64,000 nt of DNA from Oopsacas minuta. Taxonomy: Eukaryota; Porifera; Hexactinellida; Lyssacinosida; Leucopsacidae. The translations under genes were made by a program, and so were the position numbers. Where the stretch lies: NCBI GenBank assembly GCA_024704765.1, contig JAKMXF010000255.1, positions 434,001-498,000 of the forward strand. The letters run 5' to 3'. Position 1 is the stretch's first letter, and each line of letters opens with the position of its first letter. Positions 1 through 9,969 of this stretch are shown here, piece after piece. Under the pieces are notes generated by a model. It saw only the letters and a program-made list of their open reading frames with translations. It did no database searches and was not told the DNA's origin.

Positions 1-189
1 TATTATTATTCAGAATACTTCTATGTTTGGATGTGTTTTGATCGATATTATCTGGTTAGATAATATAAATATTTGTCCAAGTTCTGAACCAGGTCAAGTC
101 GAAATTAATTGACTAGGTGAACCGATTTTGTGTGGTCAGTGACCCAAAATCCTGGTGGTGGATATTCCTTAAACATAATCTTCCCCAAT

Positions 190-231
190 TCCTCCACAAG
201 GGGGCCAAGTGGACCCCGTTGAGAATCACTG
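190..231. repeat. Right terminus of a hAT-type element (partial)
   Basis: Read on the minus strand from 231, the sequence begins CAGTGATTCTCAACGGGG, which has the CAG-start form usual for hAT terminal inverted repeats. The matching left end is not in the window, so the element's extent is unknown. No transposase remnant was recognised between 1 and 190. Confidence 0.4.
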
Positions 232-400
232 GCCTAGACTAACCTCCTAGGTATAAACCAGCCAGGCCTGATTAACCCCCCTTTCGAGGATATAATCTGG
301 GCTAGCCCGGTTTATGCCTGGGGGTCGATCTAGGATAGACCAGACTATACCCGGGGTTAAACTGGGTTGGGAGGTTAATCTAGGCTGTTACACTGGGATA
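231..400. repeat. Imperfect long hairpin / MITE-like repeat
   Basis: The stretch from GGCCTAGACTAACCTCC (about 231) is matched in reverse complement by GGGAGGTTAATCTAGGCTG near 370-388. Several degenerate repeats of an 'AACC(C/T)GG..TATGCC' type lie between them. This looks like a foldback element upstream of the oxidase exon; no target duplication was identified. Confidence 0.35.
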
Positions 401-445
401 AGCCAGGCATAGTGTACAACAGATTTATCAAAATTATATATTTAG

Positions 446-3400
446 AAAGAATCCATCTTGAAGCTTCCTTCTTAACTGAAAGGATCTCACATTTAAAAGG
501 GAAATCGATTTCAGAAATTGTGGAATTATTCAAAGAATATTTCATCGAATTTCCTGAAAATGAGTTGGTAATAGAATTGGATAGTTTTGAGAAAAGATTC
601 GACATATTCATTAAATGGCTTGCAGGTATTGAGAACCCAAAAATTGCAACAGAACCAAGTGAATTCATAAATTGGTCCGAAACTCAAAAGATCAAGGAAA
701 GCTACATTTGCTCGCCACGAAACAAGGCTGGCATCATTGAAATATTGAATCACCCAGAATATAAAGGAAGGCATATTGGTTTGTTAGGCTCCACTCACTC
801 ATGGGATAATCTATACGGTAATGATGGGTCAGTACTGCTAAATTTTCTACTTTTCAAAGGTCCAAATGGTAAGGCAATTGAAAAAGTCAATATAGATGAA
901 GGTATCATAAATATTTCAGCTGGGTGTTCTATCCTACAGAAACATGGCTTATTGGGGATAAGTAAGGATCCTATCCTGTTACCCAATTGTGTTATATTCA
1001 CAGATGGACATTATGCTGGATTCACTGCAACTGGATGTCATGTGAGTTATTGAAATGTTTATATAAGTTTAGGATTCAATGATTTAGCTGGGCGGTAAAA
1101 TTTGTCATAAACAATGAAATATAAAAAATGTAATAAGTCAGAATCTACATTTCACGAATTATTTAAACACCAACGCGCTTCGCTTACTAGGGCGCTGTGC
1201 GACAGCTTAGGGCCTCAAGTTAGATTAACTATTAAACAGATAAATTTCTTAGTGCTTTTGGTCGCTACGCGACGTGATAAACTCGACACTTCGTACCTTG
1301 GGTTTATAATATTACCAGAAATTTGTATCATCCATGCTCCATCCAAATTACATTCAATGGCCCTCTGTGGTGGCACTGGAGATGCTATGTCGCTTATGGT
1401 TAGTAATCTCAGCACTTCGTGCCTTGGGTATTAAGAAATTCTAAATTTTTGATTTTTTTGTACAGTCATAATGACGTAATAATCCCATGATTAGTTAGCT
1501 TCTGGTCACAACATGTGACATATTGAGGGGTACCTGTGATTCAAATTTCAAACTTCTATCATATATATTGGCTGAGCAGTGATAAATAATGTGATGTTTC
1601 GAAAATCCAAAAAGGACGTCATAATTTCGTCATTGGTGTGAATTTTTGTCCAAGATTCTAACTTGTTCGAGCCAAGCCCAAAATACTCCTGTATGCCAAA
1701 AATCAGCCCTGGGGTCCTTCAGTTTCTTCAATCAATCCTGGACATACAACATATATATATATATACATATCAAGGTTGCAACCGAATAGTTCAATATTCG
1801 GTTACCAACTTAATATCAGTCTTCGGTATTCGGTTGGTCAAACCGAACAATATCAGTATTTGGTTAGGTTGCTATTCATGAATACTGATATTCGGTTTTA
1901 TCGGTTACAACCTTGATATATAAACACATATATAAATACACAGATTAATTGCGTTTAATAGTATAGATAAATTAACAAACAGAGTACGACATAAATAGTA
2001 TAATCAGTTTCATGAGAATTGCCAATTTCCAAATTGCGTGCGTAAGTATAAATAACATAAATTTTGTTGATGACCTTCAAGGAGTTCATCAATTTTGATG
2101 CATCAAAAGAGGAGGTCATCAAATTCATAAAACAACAATAAATTTACACATGCGAAACTTAAAAATGCGATATTCGGATTCAGTGTACTTTGTTCTCTAG
2201 CACAACAATTTGAATTATCAGCCCAAAGGTGTGAAATTATGATCAATCATATACAACAATGTTCATCACCACACACACCCAACAAAAGAGACATTATACA
2301 AAATGCCTAAGTAGCTTGCAAATTGCTACAAAACCAGCATTAATCATATTGCCTGGACGATGGGCATTATGCAAAAATGCCCAAATTCGTACATCGCACA
2401 TAACAGAGATATTAAGGATAATACGTATATGTTTTAGGGATGTAGTTTCACAGAAGGAAGTGTATCTGATCGCATTCGGAAGATAACATTTCTAGATGCA
2501 GAAGGAAAAGAGAACGTTCTGGATATCGATAAAGATGAGAAGAAACTGAGAGCAGGAGCTATAGGGTTAGGATCTTATGGAATTATAACAGAGTTACAAT
2601 TTAAGATGGAGCGTGAAAAATTAGTTGTAACAGAGAGTCATTATTGGACTCTGTCTCAAATGAAGTATCATCTTCATAACCGTCCAATTGATTGGATTTC
2701 ATTCGAGCATTACTGGTGGCCATTTGGTAGTGTATCACTAGGTGATGCTTTCCAATGCATGATTACTGGTACATTAGAAAATTACGATTTTGAAGAAGAT
2801 AAAGTATACTGCAGAATAGTCAGGCATTACAGAGATCCCAATAATCACGAAAGGTTCCCTATCGATCCAATAACAAATAAGAGCATACCCTATTGGGACG
2901 AGTTTTCGAAATCCTATATTTACCCTGATGAAGAGTATAAAGGCGATCCATTTTCTATAGGGAAAAATGAATTTCCATATTATTTCCAAGAGGTATTGCT
3001 GTGGTTGAGGAAATATGTCTTTAAGCATTTTGAAAATAAACATGATCATCCGCATTCTGGATATCTACAGAGGTTTACTCCATTCTTCCAAGTGTTGATA
3101 CTTGAATTACTAAAAGGTTTACAGTTTATACAGGAATTTGGTAGGCCTCGTGTATCAACCTTTTTCAACGCGGTACACTATCTCCCATTTGTTTCTGCAT
3201 TACCCGTGAGGATAAATGATATAGAATTATGCTTCAAAGCTTCATCACAACCAGCATGTGAGGATCTTCAGAGAGAATCTTTCGATAACTATTTTAAAGC
3301 ATTGAATGAACTCGGAGTACGTATACAAGATGAAGCGTATTATGGAAGGTTCCCGGTTAATATGTGTATAGAATCGAGAATATGTGCAGCAAGCCCGTGT

Positions 3401-3694
3401 CCCTTAGCAGCATGTTATTCTACAGAGCCCAAACTGTTTGTCTACCTAGAAATCCTCTCATTTCTGGACACACCATCATGGAAATACTTTGGTAACGAAT
3501 TCTTCCGAGTGATTAAATCAATCGATCCTAATGTGAAACCCGCACTGGGGAAACAATGGGCGCTTATAGAGGGAATTCATGAACATTTACGTGAAGTTTG
3601 TAAGGAAGGATTAGCAGGGCTCAAAGAGCTACAGCAGGAGTATGATAAAGCTGGTAGATTCATGAGTCCAGTTATTGTTGATCTCTTCAACTGA
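446..3694 (+). CDS. FAD-linked oxidoreductase, aldonolactone (gulono/arabinono-lactone) oxidase type
   Basis: Two exons are visible: about 446..1041 and 2438..3694. The donor is CAT|gtgagt, the acceptor ttttag|GGATGT, and the phase is 0. The upstream exon carries a PCMH-type FAD-binding domain, including GSTHSW, whose His aligns with the covalently flavinylated His of aldonolactone oxidases. The junction reads ATGCH|GCSFTEGS, the conserved GxxHG segment. The second exon holds the ALO-type substrate domain, with KPALGKQW in place of the usual HWGK-like motif, and ends at 3694. The family oxidises sugar-acid lactones such as L-gulono-1,4-lactone, passing electrons to oxygen. The actual substrate is unknown. 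The open frame runs back to 379 without any ATG, so at least one upstream exon is missing; the acceptor at 444-445 (tatttag) is my guess. The ~1.4-kb intron contains repeats. Alternative: another VAO-family oxidase. Confidence 0.7.
1150..1440. repeat. CG-rich interspersed repeat fragment in the oxidase intron
   Basis: Short CG-rich words (acgcgcttcgc, cgctacgcga) stand out from the A+T-rich surroundings. A phrase is repeated: 'cacttcgtaccttgggt' near 1287 and 'cacttcgtgccttgggt' near 1412. No coding or RNA gene structure was recognised. Confidence 0.3.
1768..1919. repeat. MITE with 'atcaaggttgcaaccga' inverted ends
   Basis: The left end ATCAAGGTTGCAACCGA (from about 1769) is matched by TCGGTTACAACCTTGAT at the right (ending about 1917). 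The interior is built of degenerate ATTCGGTT / AACCGAAT words, so it can fold back. It sits next to an (AT)n tract in the oxidase intron. A related fragment is at 18190-18262. Confidence 0.6.
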
Positions 3695-3840
3695 AAAGTA
3701 ATCTAGATTTACATAGATACCCCCGTGTGACATTTCTTGCTTTAGGCTTTGTGTTCTGTAATCCTATGTATTGTATATTATGCATATACATTAGCGTTTT
3801 GATAGGATAGGAGTGTGTTAAGTATTTTACTACATTATAC

Positions 3841-4641
3841 TGTTGTATGACAGAACAACTACCTATGACGTTTCTATAGGTGAGCTGAACATGTCAGAAT
3901 TTACCGTTCTGATTTTGTCAGAATATTGATTTCTGCACTTGTCAGAATGGTTTTTATCGAGTTTTGACTTTGGGAGAATTGGATTTTGATTGGATTATCT
4001 AGCTAGCTTTGCTTGAGCTGAGAAGAGCAGGCACTTCAGCACACTATTTGGATAACTGGCCAGATGTTTTTAATACAGCTATATTTAAAGAATTACCGGA
4101 AGTTGATATTTACATCCGTCAATCCAAATCAATAAACAACTATATAGTGTCGAAACTAAATGCTAAAATTAATTCTCCCAAATCGGAGCACAAAAACTCG
4201 ATATATACCATTTTGACAAAGTCAGAACTATAAAATATTTATTCTGACAAGTGCAGAACTCTAAAAAACCGATTCTGATAAGTGCAGGACTAAATATTCT
4301 GACAAGATCAGAATAGTAAATTCTGACATGTACATGTCCCCCATTCCTATTACTTTCTTGATATGACTTGCCACTTTTGTAGTTACTATTACATGGCTGC
4401 AAAGCAATTTATCTTGTAATTTATTGCTTATTTCCTTCCAATCTAAGTACCATCGTGTTGTAGAAGTTTCTTAGTTAGTGATTAATAAACTATAATATAA
4501 TTACCAGTATACGCGAAACGAACTTGTAACATTGTATTTAATTATTATAATTATGATTGTAATAATCATAGGTAGTTGTTCTGTCATAGCAGAAATATCC
4601 ATGGTTATGGTTATACAAGGTAGTTGTTCTGTCATACAACA
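3841..4641. mobile_element. ~800-bp nonautonomous DNA transposon with terminal inverted repeats
   Basis: The left end TGTTGTATGACAGAACAACT (3841) is the exact reverse complement of the right end AGTTGTTCTGTCATACAACA (ending 4641). The match extends to about 24 bp. The flanks are ATAC on both sides (3837-3840 and 4642-4645), consistent with a 4-bp target duplication. A second copy of the terminal word (taggtagttgttctgtcata) lies internally near 4570. Within it, about 3890-4335 has a second pair of inverted subterminal repeats made of 'gtcagaat' words. No transposase was seen. Confidence 0.65.
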
Positions 4642-5224
4642 ATACTAACAAGAGTATTCCACATTTTATGAATGGATTATTAGTTTATTACTCTCCTAAA
4701 ATGTATATATACAATTTTCATCTACTTTCTTATTAATGGGATATTGCTTGACCATGGATACATAGAGTATATGAATAATCCGAAAAAGTGACTAATAGGT
4801 GTACTTGTCTATACAAACTTAATTAAAAGGAACTTTTCTGATTATACTAAATAGTAAATAATGTATTATATGATGGGTTACCATGCAACTAGGCTCATAA
4901 GGCAGGTGGAAAATATGACGTCATACTCTATACTTTTCGCATTATAGTGAAGTCAAATCAGGAGGGCAAGTGCCCTCCCACCTAAAATGGCCTCAGTTGC
5001 GGCAATGGTAAGCATGAATAATGATGCCTTCAGGATCCATGGTAGGCATCTAATTCCATTTTCATTCTCAGCAACAGCTGGTCAACGAATAGAGAATTTC
5101 CAACAATTGTGGAAAATACAAATTATATAATTAATACTGCAATAAAAGTTCTAAGATAATATGTACAGTATGTTAAAGTAGGCAAAAGTACATCAAATCT
5201 ACATATAATAATGTCAAATATGCT
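4642..5224. other. Intergenic, nothing recognised
   Basis: A+T-rich sequence between the TIR element and the 3' end of the minus-strand PQ-loop gene. No ORF or repeat was recognised. Confidence 0.5.
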
Positions 5225-6229
5225 CTACTGAATAGAGTGATAATGATTCTTACCAGAGTTCTGAAGAAAAGAACTTTTATCACCTCCTTCAATCCCAGAT
5301 TTCGCCTTTGTTTTTCTCCAAAGACCAAATATTATGAATTGTATGAAAATGGTGAAATCAAAGCACAATGTTCCGATACTCCCGACTAACCAGGGTAATT
5401 TACGTAGAAGAAAAATGGTTTCAACACTATAGAGCAAAATCCCCAACCCATAAGTCAGGTTACCCATCACAGCCATTATAAACATAGGTAAGGAGAGTCC
5501 GTCTGTTGATTTTCGTCGGAAGTTCTTCACAATTTGAGGTATTCTTGAGCCTAAATAGAGAAGCGCGGATATACAGCCAATTACATACCCAACTATATCT
5601 TCCCAGCTTCCGGTATCAACTACATATCCATCCGTTGATAGCAAGGTTCTACCTGGGAGAATATTCACTGCTTTTGGAGTATGGAAGTTTATGGAAAGAA
5701 AATTGTTAGCGAAGAGAAATGTACCACCACACAATATTACTATATAAAGAGGTGTAGCAGGCCGTAGTCGGCGATATCCTTTAGATGAATTCTTCTTATT
5801 CTTCACAAAATAGTAGGTATATTGTGTTAACAGTATAGCATCCATTATAACAAAATAAATGGCTGTAGCTATCTGAGTTGGTAGTTGTCCGGTTAGAAAT
5901 GCTCCTATTAGATTGGTTAAATCACCACCAAGCCATTGCAGTAGGAATAATGCTGAAAGAGCAACGTCAGCTTTTCCAGTGCGACAATTCTGAATAAGTT
6001 GGGGTAACTGAGCAAATATCCAGAATAAAATTGAAAATAATCCAATTATAAACGCAGCATACTGTAAAGATGTTAGCACACATTCTCCGAAATAAGTATA
6101 TATCCAATACGTACCATTCACACAGGAGTTTGAAACATTACTTGATGCCAAGATATTTATTGAGTGATAAAAATGTCCTTCAGAAAGGTGCACTGAGAGT
6201 ATGAGTAATAACAAAGCTAGTATACCCAT
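5225..6229 (-). CDS. SLC66A1: PQ-loop lysosomal amino acid transporter (SLC66A1/PQLC2-like)
   Basis: A single-exon protein of 334 residues; it starts with ATG and ends with TAG. It has the PQ-loop family layout: a first PQ motif (AQLPQLIQN, P76-Q77) followed by QWLGGDLTNLIGAFLTGQLP, and a second (SRIPQIVKN, P231-Q232) followed by the KSTDGLSLPMF and GNLTYGLGILL segments. About seven membrane helices are predicted by eye. A hydrophobic N-terminus and an N-glycosylation sequon (NVS, about residue 31) precede the first PQ repeat. Known members export cationic amino acids from lysosomes (SLC66A1). The substrate here is inferred from similarity, and other PQ-loop proteins (yeast Ypq type) are closely related. 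The protein has a charged C-terminal tail; I did not see a clear acidic dileucine motif. It is divergent from the 7TM gene at 7173. Confidence 0.85.
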   Translation of the reverse strand: MGILALLLLILSVHLSEGHFYHSINILASSNVSNSCVNGTYWIYTYFGECVLTSLQYAAFIIGLFSILFWIFAQLPQLIQNCRTGKADVALSALFLLQWLGGDLTNLIGAFLTGQLPTQIATAIYFVIMDAILLTQYTYYFVKNKKNSSKGYRRLRPATPLYIVILCGGTFLFANNFLSINFHTPKAVNILPGRTLLSTDGYVVDTGSWEDIVGYVIGCISALLYLGSRIPQIVKNFRRKSTDGLSLPMFIMAVMGNLTYGLGILLYSVETIFLLRKLPWLVGSIGTLCFDFTIFIQFIIFGLWRKTKAKSGIEGGDKSSFLQNSGKNHYHSIQ

Positions 6230-7172
6230 TATAATGCTTAAAAATATATGAATAATTGAATTAACAATTACCTTTTAAATAATTAATAGAAGGCCTTGGG
6301 AAGGAAATATATTTGTATCAATGTATTCCTATTGTGAGTGTTAATGAGACTAGGCACGTATTATATTTCAACCAAATTATAATTAGCTACCTACTGGAAG
6401 TGAAATATCAGATATTATCTAATCATTAAACTTTCCTTCCAGATTATATAAGAAATTTATTAGTAAGAGCTTTTTGAAGGTTTTCTTCAGAGTAATTATT
6501 AAATTTGTGTGATGCTAGGGTCTAGCTGGTACGTGAAACTGCGGCGAAAAATTTGCTGCGTACCAGCTTGTACATCCGGTATCTCGAAACCACATGGTAA
6601 ACTGTAATCTTTCGAGATAACGGGTATGAGTGTAATCAGATCTTATGCAGACGGGAAATGAAAATGCGTTCCATAAAGGGAATATTGGAGATGACGGATG
6701 CCACACTGTATGAATGAGCATATGGAAATAAATTAGAGTAAATTAAAATTCATCAAGATTAGAAAAACGATTCTATGATAGAAAAATCAACTATTAAGTA
6801 ACTTCCTTTTGAGGTAGAGTGGAGGTTAGAGATGGTGGTAGGCTACTTTTACTGAGTGGTAAAATTAAACTACTTCTATTTAGTCTATCAGTTTGAATGA
6901 TACCGAACAGGCTTGAAAACTGATGATCTAGGCATATCATGTTACTTCATCCATGCAATACAAAAATTGGAGCACCTTGCTAATAGCATCCATCCTGAGT
7001 ATTGCATATGGTTATCGTCTAATACAACATATAAATGATATTTATTGCACCTTCTAAAGTATGTACTATTCAATGAAATAGAATTATACAAGGAGTGATT
7101 GCCCATTGCTCTTTGCAGATGAGATATATATATATATATATAATTGAATAAAGGTTACCATATGAAATTTGA
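6230..7172. promoter_or_regulatory. Divergent intergenic region between PQ-loop gene and 7TM receptor A
   Basis: This 943-bp spacer separates two outward-facing start codons and so should contain both promoters. An (AT)n tract at about 7126-7143 lies just upstream of the receptor start. No core promoter motif could be assigned confidently. Confidence 0.4.
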
Positions 7173-8627
7173 ATGGAAAAGTCGACTGAAAAACAAGCTC
7201 GGTTTAAAAGAAGTTGCTCAATATCTAACATTGTAGATGTTCCAACAACTCCACAAGAACGTAGGAAAAGTACAATCCGTAAAGAACATACAAAGTCAAA
7301 ACTGTTGAACAGGGGATGGATTTTCGTAATAAGAATAGTTTGTATAATCAGTGTGGTAGCAATTTGGATATTCTTTTTCCTGCCTGCCCTATTATACAGA
7401 CTACCGAACATGAATCCTGAATTGAATAAAACAATAAATGAAGATTTACTTGATAGTATAAACTTATCTTCAATAACTGTCAATTGTCCAGATCAATACG
7501 TGTACTCAAAGGTTTCTAATAAGTGTCAGCCTGCGTGTGGGAGATGGAGTAATTGTGGTTATGTGTGTTTGTACTTAAAACAGGCAGTTCTAGCTGTATC
7601 AGCTATAATTGGAGTGGTAGTCAGTACATATGCTATATTCAGTTGGATTAGACTCAGACGCACATGGAAGTTTCAACATTATCCCATCCTATTCTGTATC
7701 TGTGTTAATCTTCTGCTATCCATTTCATTTGGGATCTCAGATATTCCAGGTAATTTTGTATTCTACTGTCACACCAAATACATTTCACTCGATGAGCTAA
7801 ACCAAAATGCAGGAATACATATCCAGATTCAAGGTAGTTTCCTACATTACCTTGGACTTTCAAATCGTTTGTGGTTCCTGATGGCACTCTTGCATATCTT
7901 ACTTATGATATGTTTCCCAATGAAGAATATATTTGCAGAAAAGAGAGCTCGACTGATAACATTCATTGTAGAAAATTCACTTTGTTTCGGTCTCCCTGTT
8001 ATTCTTGAAATGATACCTTATGCACTGGGTATCAGATATTACTTCTTTGACGAGATTGATATGCCCATCTTGGATAACGCGATAGCAAATGCAGTAATTG
8101 GATATACTCCACATGTTATCATCACTCTACTCACAATGACGTTAGTTATTTGTATATTATACAAAACACGAATGCAGGCTATAAAGATGAAAGAGTTTGG
8201 AGATGGTTATGAACTGCAAACAATAGAGAAACGACTCTTAATCTTCACTACTATATATTTCATTATTTCTGCTATCATTGTCGTATCTATCATTGTCCAT
8301 TATTTCATAGACACACAGATAAATAAGGCATTCGAAGATTACTTGTCTTTCATAACACTGAATAGCACATACATTGATACAAACAGTTCAGGAACCGAAA
8401 CATTGAGTCATCTATTGACTCCGTTTAACCAAAACACAATAGAAGAACCAATTAAACCTCTGCTAGTGTATATACGTGGGATGTGGCAACGATTAATGTT
8501 TATTGCAGTTTTTGTAGTCATTAGTGTACCTTGTCCCTGCAAGAAAAAGAAGAAATCTTCAGTAAGAAAACCAAGCATTTCTAAAGGCAATGAAATGATA
8601 TTCAGCAATAAAGGTGCTAAGGCTTGA
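7173..8627 (+). CDS. 7TM receptor, Frizzled/Smoothened-like (copy A)
   Basis: A single exon of 484 residues. A cytoplasmic, basic N-terminus is followed by a hydrophobic segment (about residues 50-72). Next comes a short Cys-containing loop (NCPDQYVYSKVSNKCQPACG) and then seven further hydrophobic segments. The stretch FSWIRLRRTWKFQHYPILF after TM1 resembles the Frizzled TM1-TM2 linker (D..RF.YPERPI.FL), and NRLWFLMALLHILL resembles Frizzled TM3. There is no Frizzled cysteine-rich domain and no KTxxxW after TM7; the tail is instead strongly basic (CKKKKKSSVRK). I therefore call it class-F-like rather than a Wnt receptor. The signalling partner is unknown. The central part is nearly identical to the inverted gene at 9970-11430, while the two ends differ. 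Confidence 0.7.
   Translation: MEKSTEKQARFKRSCSISNIVDVPTTPQERRKSTIRKEHTKSKLLNRGWIFVIRIVCIISVVAIWIFFFLPALLYRLPNMNPELNKTINEDLLDSINLSSITVNCPDQYVYSKVSNKCQPACGRWSNCGYVCLYLKQAVLAVSAIIGVVVSTYAIFSWIRLRRTWKFQHYPILFCICVNLLLSISFGISDIPGNFVFYCHTKYISLDELNQNAGIHIQIQGSFLHYLGLSNRLWFLMALLHILLMICFPMKNIFAEKRARLITFIVENSLCFGLPVILEMIPYALGIRYYFFDEIDMPILDNAIANAVIGYTPHVIITLLTMTLVICILYKTRMQAIKMKEFGDGYELQTIEKRLLIFTTIYFIISAIIVVSIIVHYFIDTQINKAFEDYLSFITLNSTYIDTNSSGTETLSHLLTPFNQNTIEEPIKPLLVYIRGMWQRLMFIAVFVVISVPCPCKKKKKSSVRKPSISKGNEMIFSNKGAKA
7413..8385. repeat. Left arm of 973-bp inverted repeat (inside receptor A)
   Basis: From 'aatcctgaattgaataaa' to 'gatacaaaca' this matches 10218-11190 in reverse complement, with only scattered substitutions. 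The sequence on either side diverges sharply even though the proteins stay homologous. Confidence 0.85.
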
Positions 8628-9008
8628 ATTGTATACTTTTGTAAAATACTTTTTTGAAAAATATTTTTGTTTGATTATTGTAATATTTCCTCGATTCAAT
8701 TTTAGTGCCACTAATTAACTAAATGACTTAGTTTTATCAATTAATTAACTGTGTTATTAACAGACATTGGTTAGGCGAATTCTAACTACACGAACCTTTG
8801 TAGAGTGAATTGACTGACCTATTTAACAAATTTCATAATATCATGCTTGGCAACTCTTCGGAATTCCTGAATGAATTTCAGAGAATTTCTTGAGAATCCC
8901 GGGAAATTATTATTTGTTACATGGAAATATACAAACAAAAATATAAGTTTTATTAACACTCAACTTATACTCAGAGCATAATTTAGCTTAAATATAGGAA
9001 TTATTCTA

Positions 9009-9224
9009 TTATTTGAAGAACCCTTTCAGCACTACTCCTGTTATCCCACCACCTCCTTTGTTTGCAGAACACTGATTAGTATTCATCATACAACACCCTC
9101 TACTCCATCCACAAGTAACACATGGTGTAATCATTGCCGCAGGCCTTTCAGGGTGTCGAGGACACCGTTGTAGTCCAGGTTGTGCCCAAGTATGAGGTCC
9201 TCTATAATCAAATATACCAGACAT
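9009..9224 (-). CDS. Small Cys-rich hypothetical protein
   Basis: An ATG-started ORF of 71 residues lies in the loop between the two inverted receptor genes. It contains CPRHPERP, TPCVTCGW, CC and NQC clusters that could bind metal or form disulphides, and a GGGG-rich C-terminus. Its amino-acid composition (Cys, Gly and Pro rich) is unlike random translation of this A+T-rich DNA, which is the main reason to list it. I do not recognise a family. It may be an exon of a larger gene or chance. Confidence 0.3.
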   Translation of the reverse strand: MSGIFDYRGPHTWAQPGLQRCPRHPERPAAMITPCVTCGWSRGCCMMNTNQCSANKGGGGITGVVLKGFFK

Positions 9225-9969
9225 CTGATTCCGTGATAATTATTACTAACCTGACTTAATTAATGCTATTGATGTACTTCTGGTATTTATATAATATTTT
9301 TGCATGATTATGGGGTTATCTTGGATGAGTCAAGAAAAGTTGCATCAATAATATCAGATCATATATTTTCCACAAAAGTACAAACTAACATACCTTAATA
9401 TAATTGCAATCGATATAATATTACATAATATTTATGAGGATTTTCACGATTGAAAATTGGAATTAAATCATTTTGTTAATTGCGCCATTTATTGATATTA
9501 TTATCTGGTGGTGAGTTCTAATTATAGACACAATTTTGTTCATAACTAATCTGTCAAAGGAGTACCCATTAACATTAAATATTGAGAATATACCTTGATA
9601 ACTGATAAGTGTATATATCATTATCAAATGGCACGTCCCTTAGTATGAATATAATAAAGTGATAATGATATCTAATTCCTATTCAGACTAAAACAACTTA
9701 TTGAGGCTCTCGTGATTGTATGTACATTTTAGGTTCAAACACGTGAAGTCTTCCCTCTAAGGACTTCGGAGGGGTTATCCCCGGTATTTTCGCTTATAAG
9801 GTTCAATCTCTAGGATATTTTCCCGAATTTATCACATTTTTGCCAGTACCAGCTGGATTTTTGGCTGACCTCCCGTCAGATGTGCTGCCCCACTAAAGTT
9901 TGAAGGAACACTGAACGCATGTATATATTATTACAACAAATGAACAATTGAAATAAAACAAAATGAATT
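9225..9969. other. Intergenic, nothing firm recognised
   Basis: A+T-rich spacer. A more G+C-rich patch around 9720-9910 looks like old repeat sequence but could not be assigned. Confidence 0.4.

Noticed and set aside
412-414. Start of the oxidase at position 412
   Set aside because: The codon is GTG, not ATG; eukaryotic initiation there is unlikely and the frame stays open upstream to 379.
4009-4233. 74-residue ORF inside the TIR element
   Set aside because: It starts at a non-ATG codon, matches no transposase and ends in the inverted subterminal repeats.
6515-6721. 68-residue minus-strand ORF upstream of receptor A
   Set aside because: No motif, and it lies in the divergent promoter region with no splice partner.
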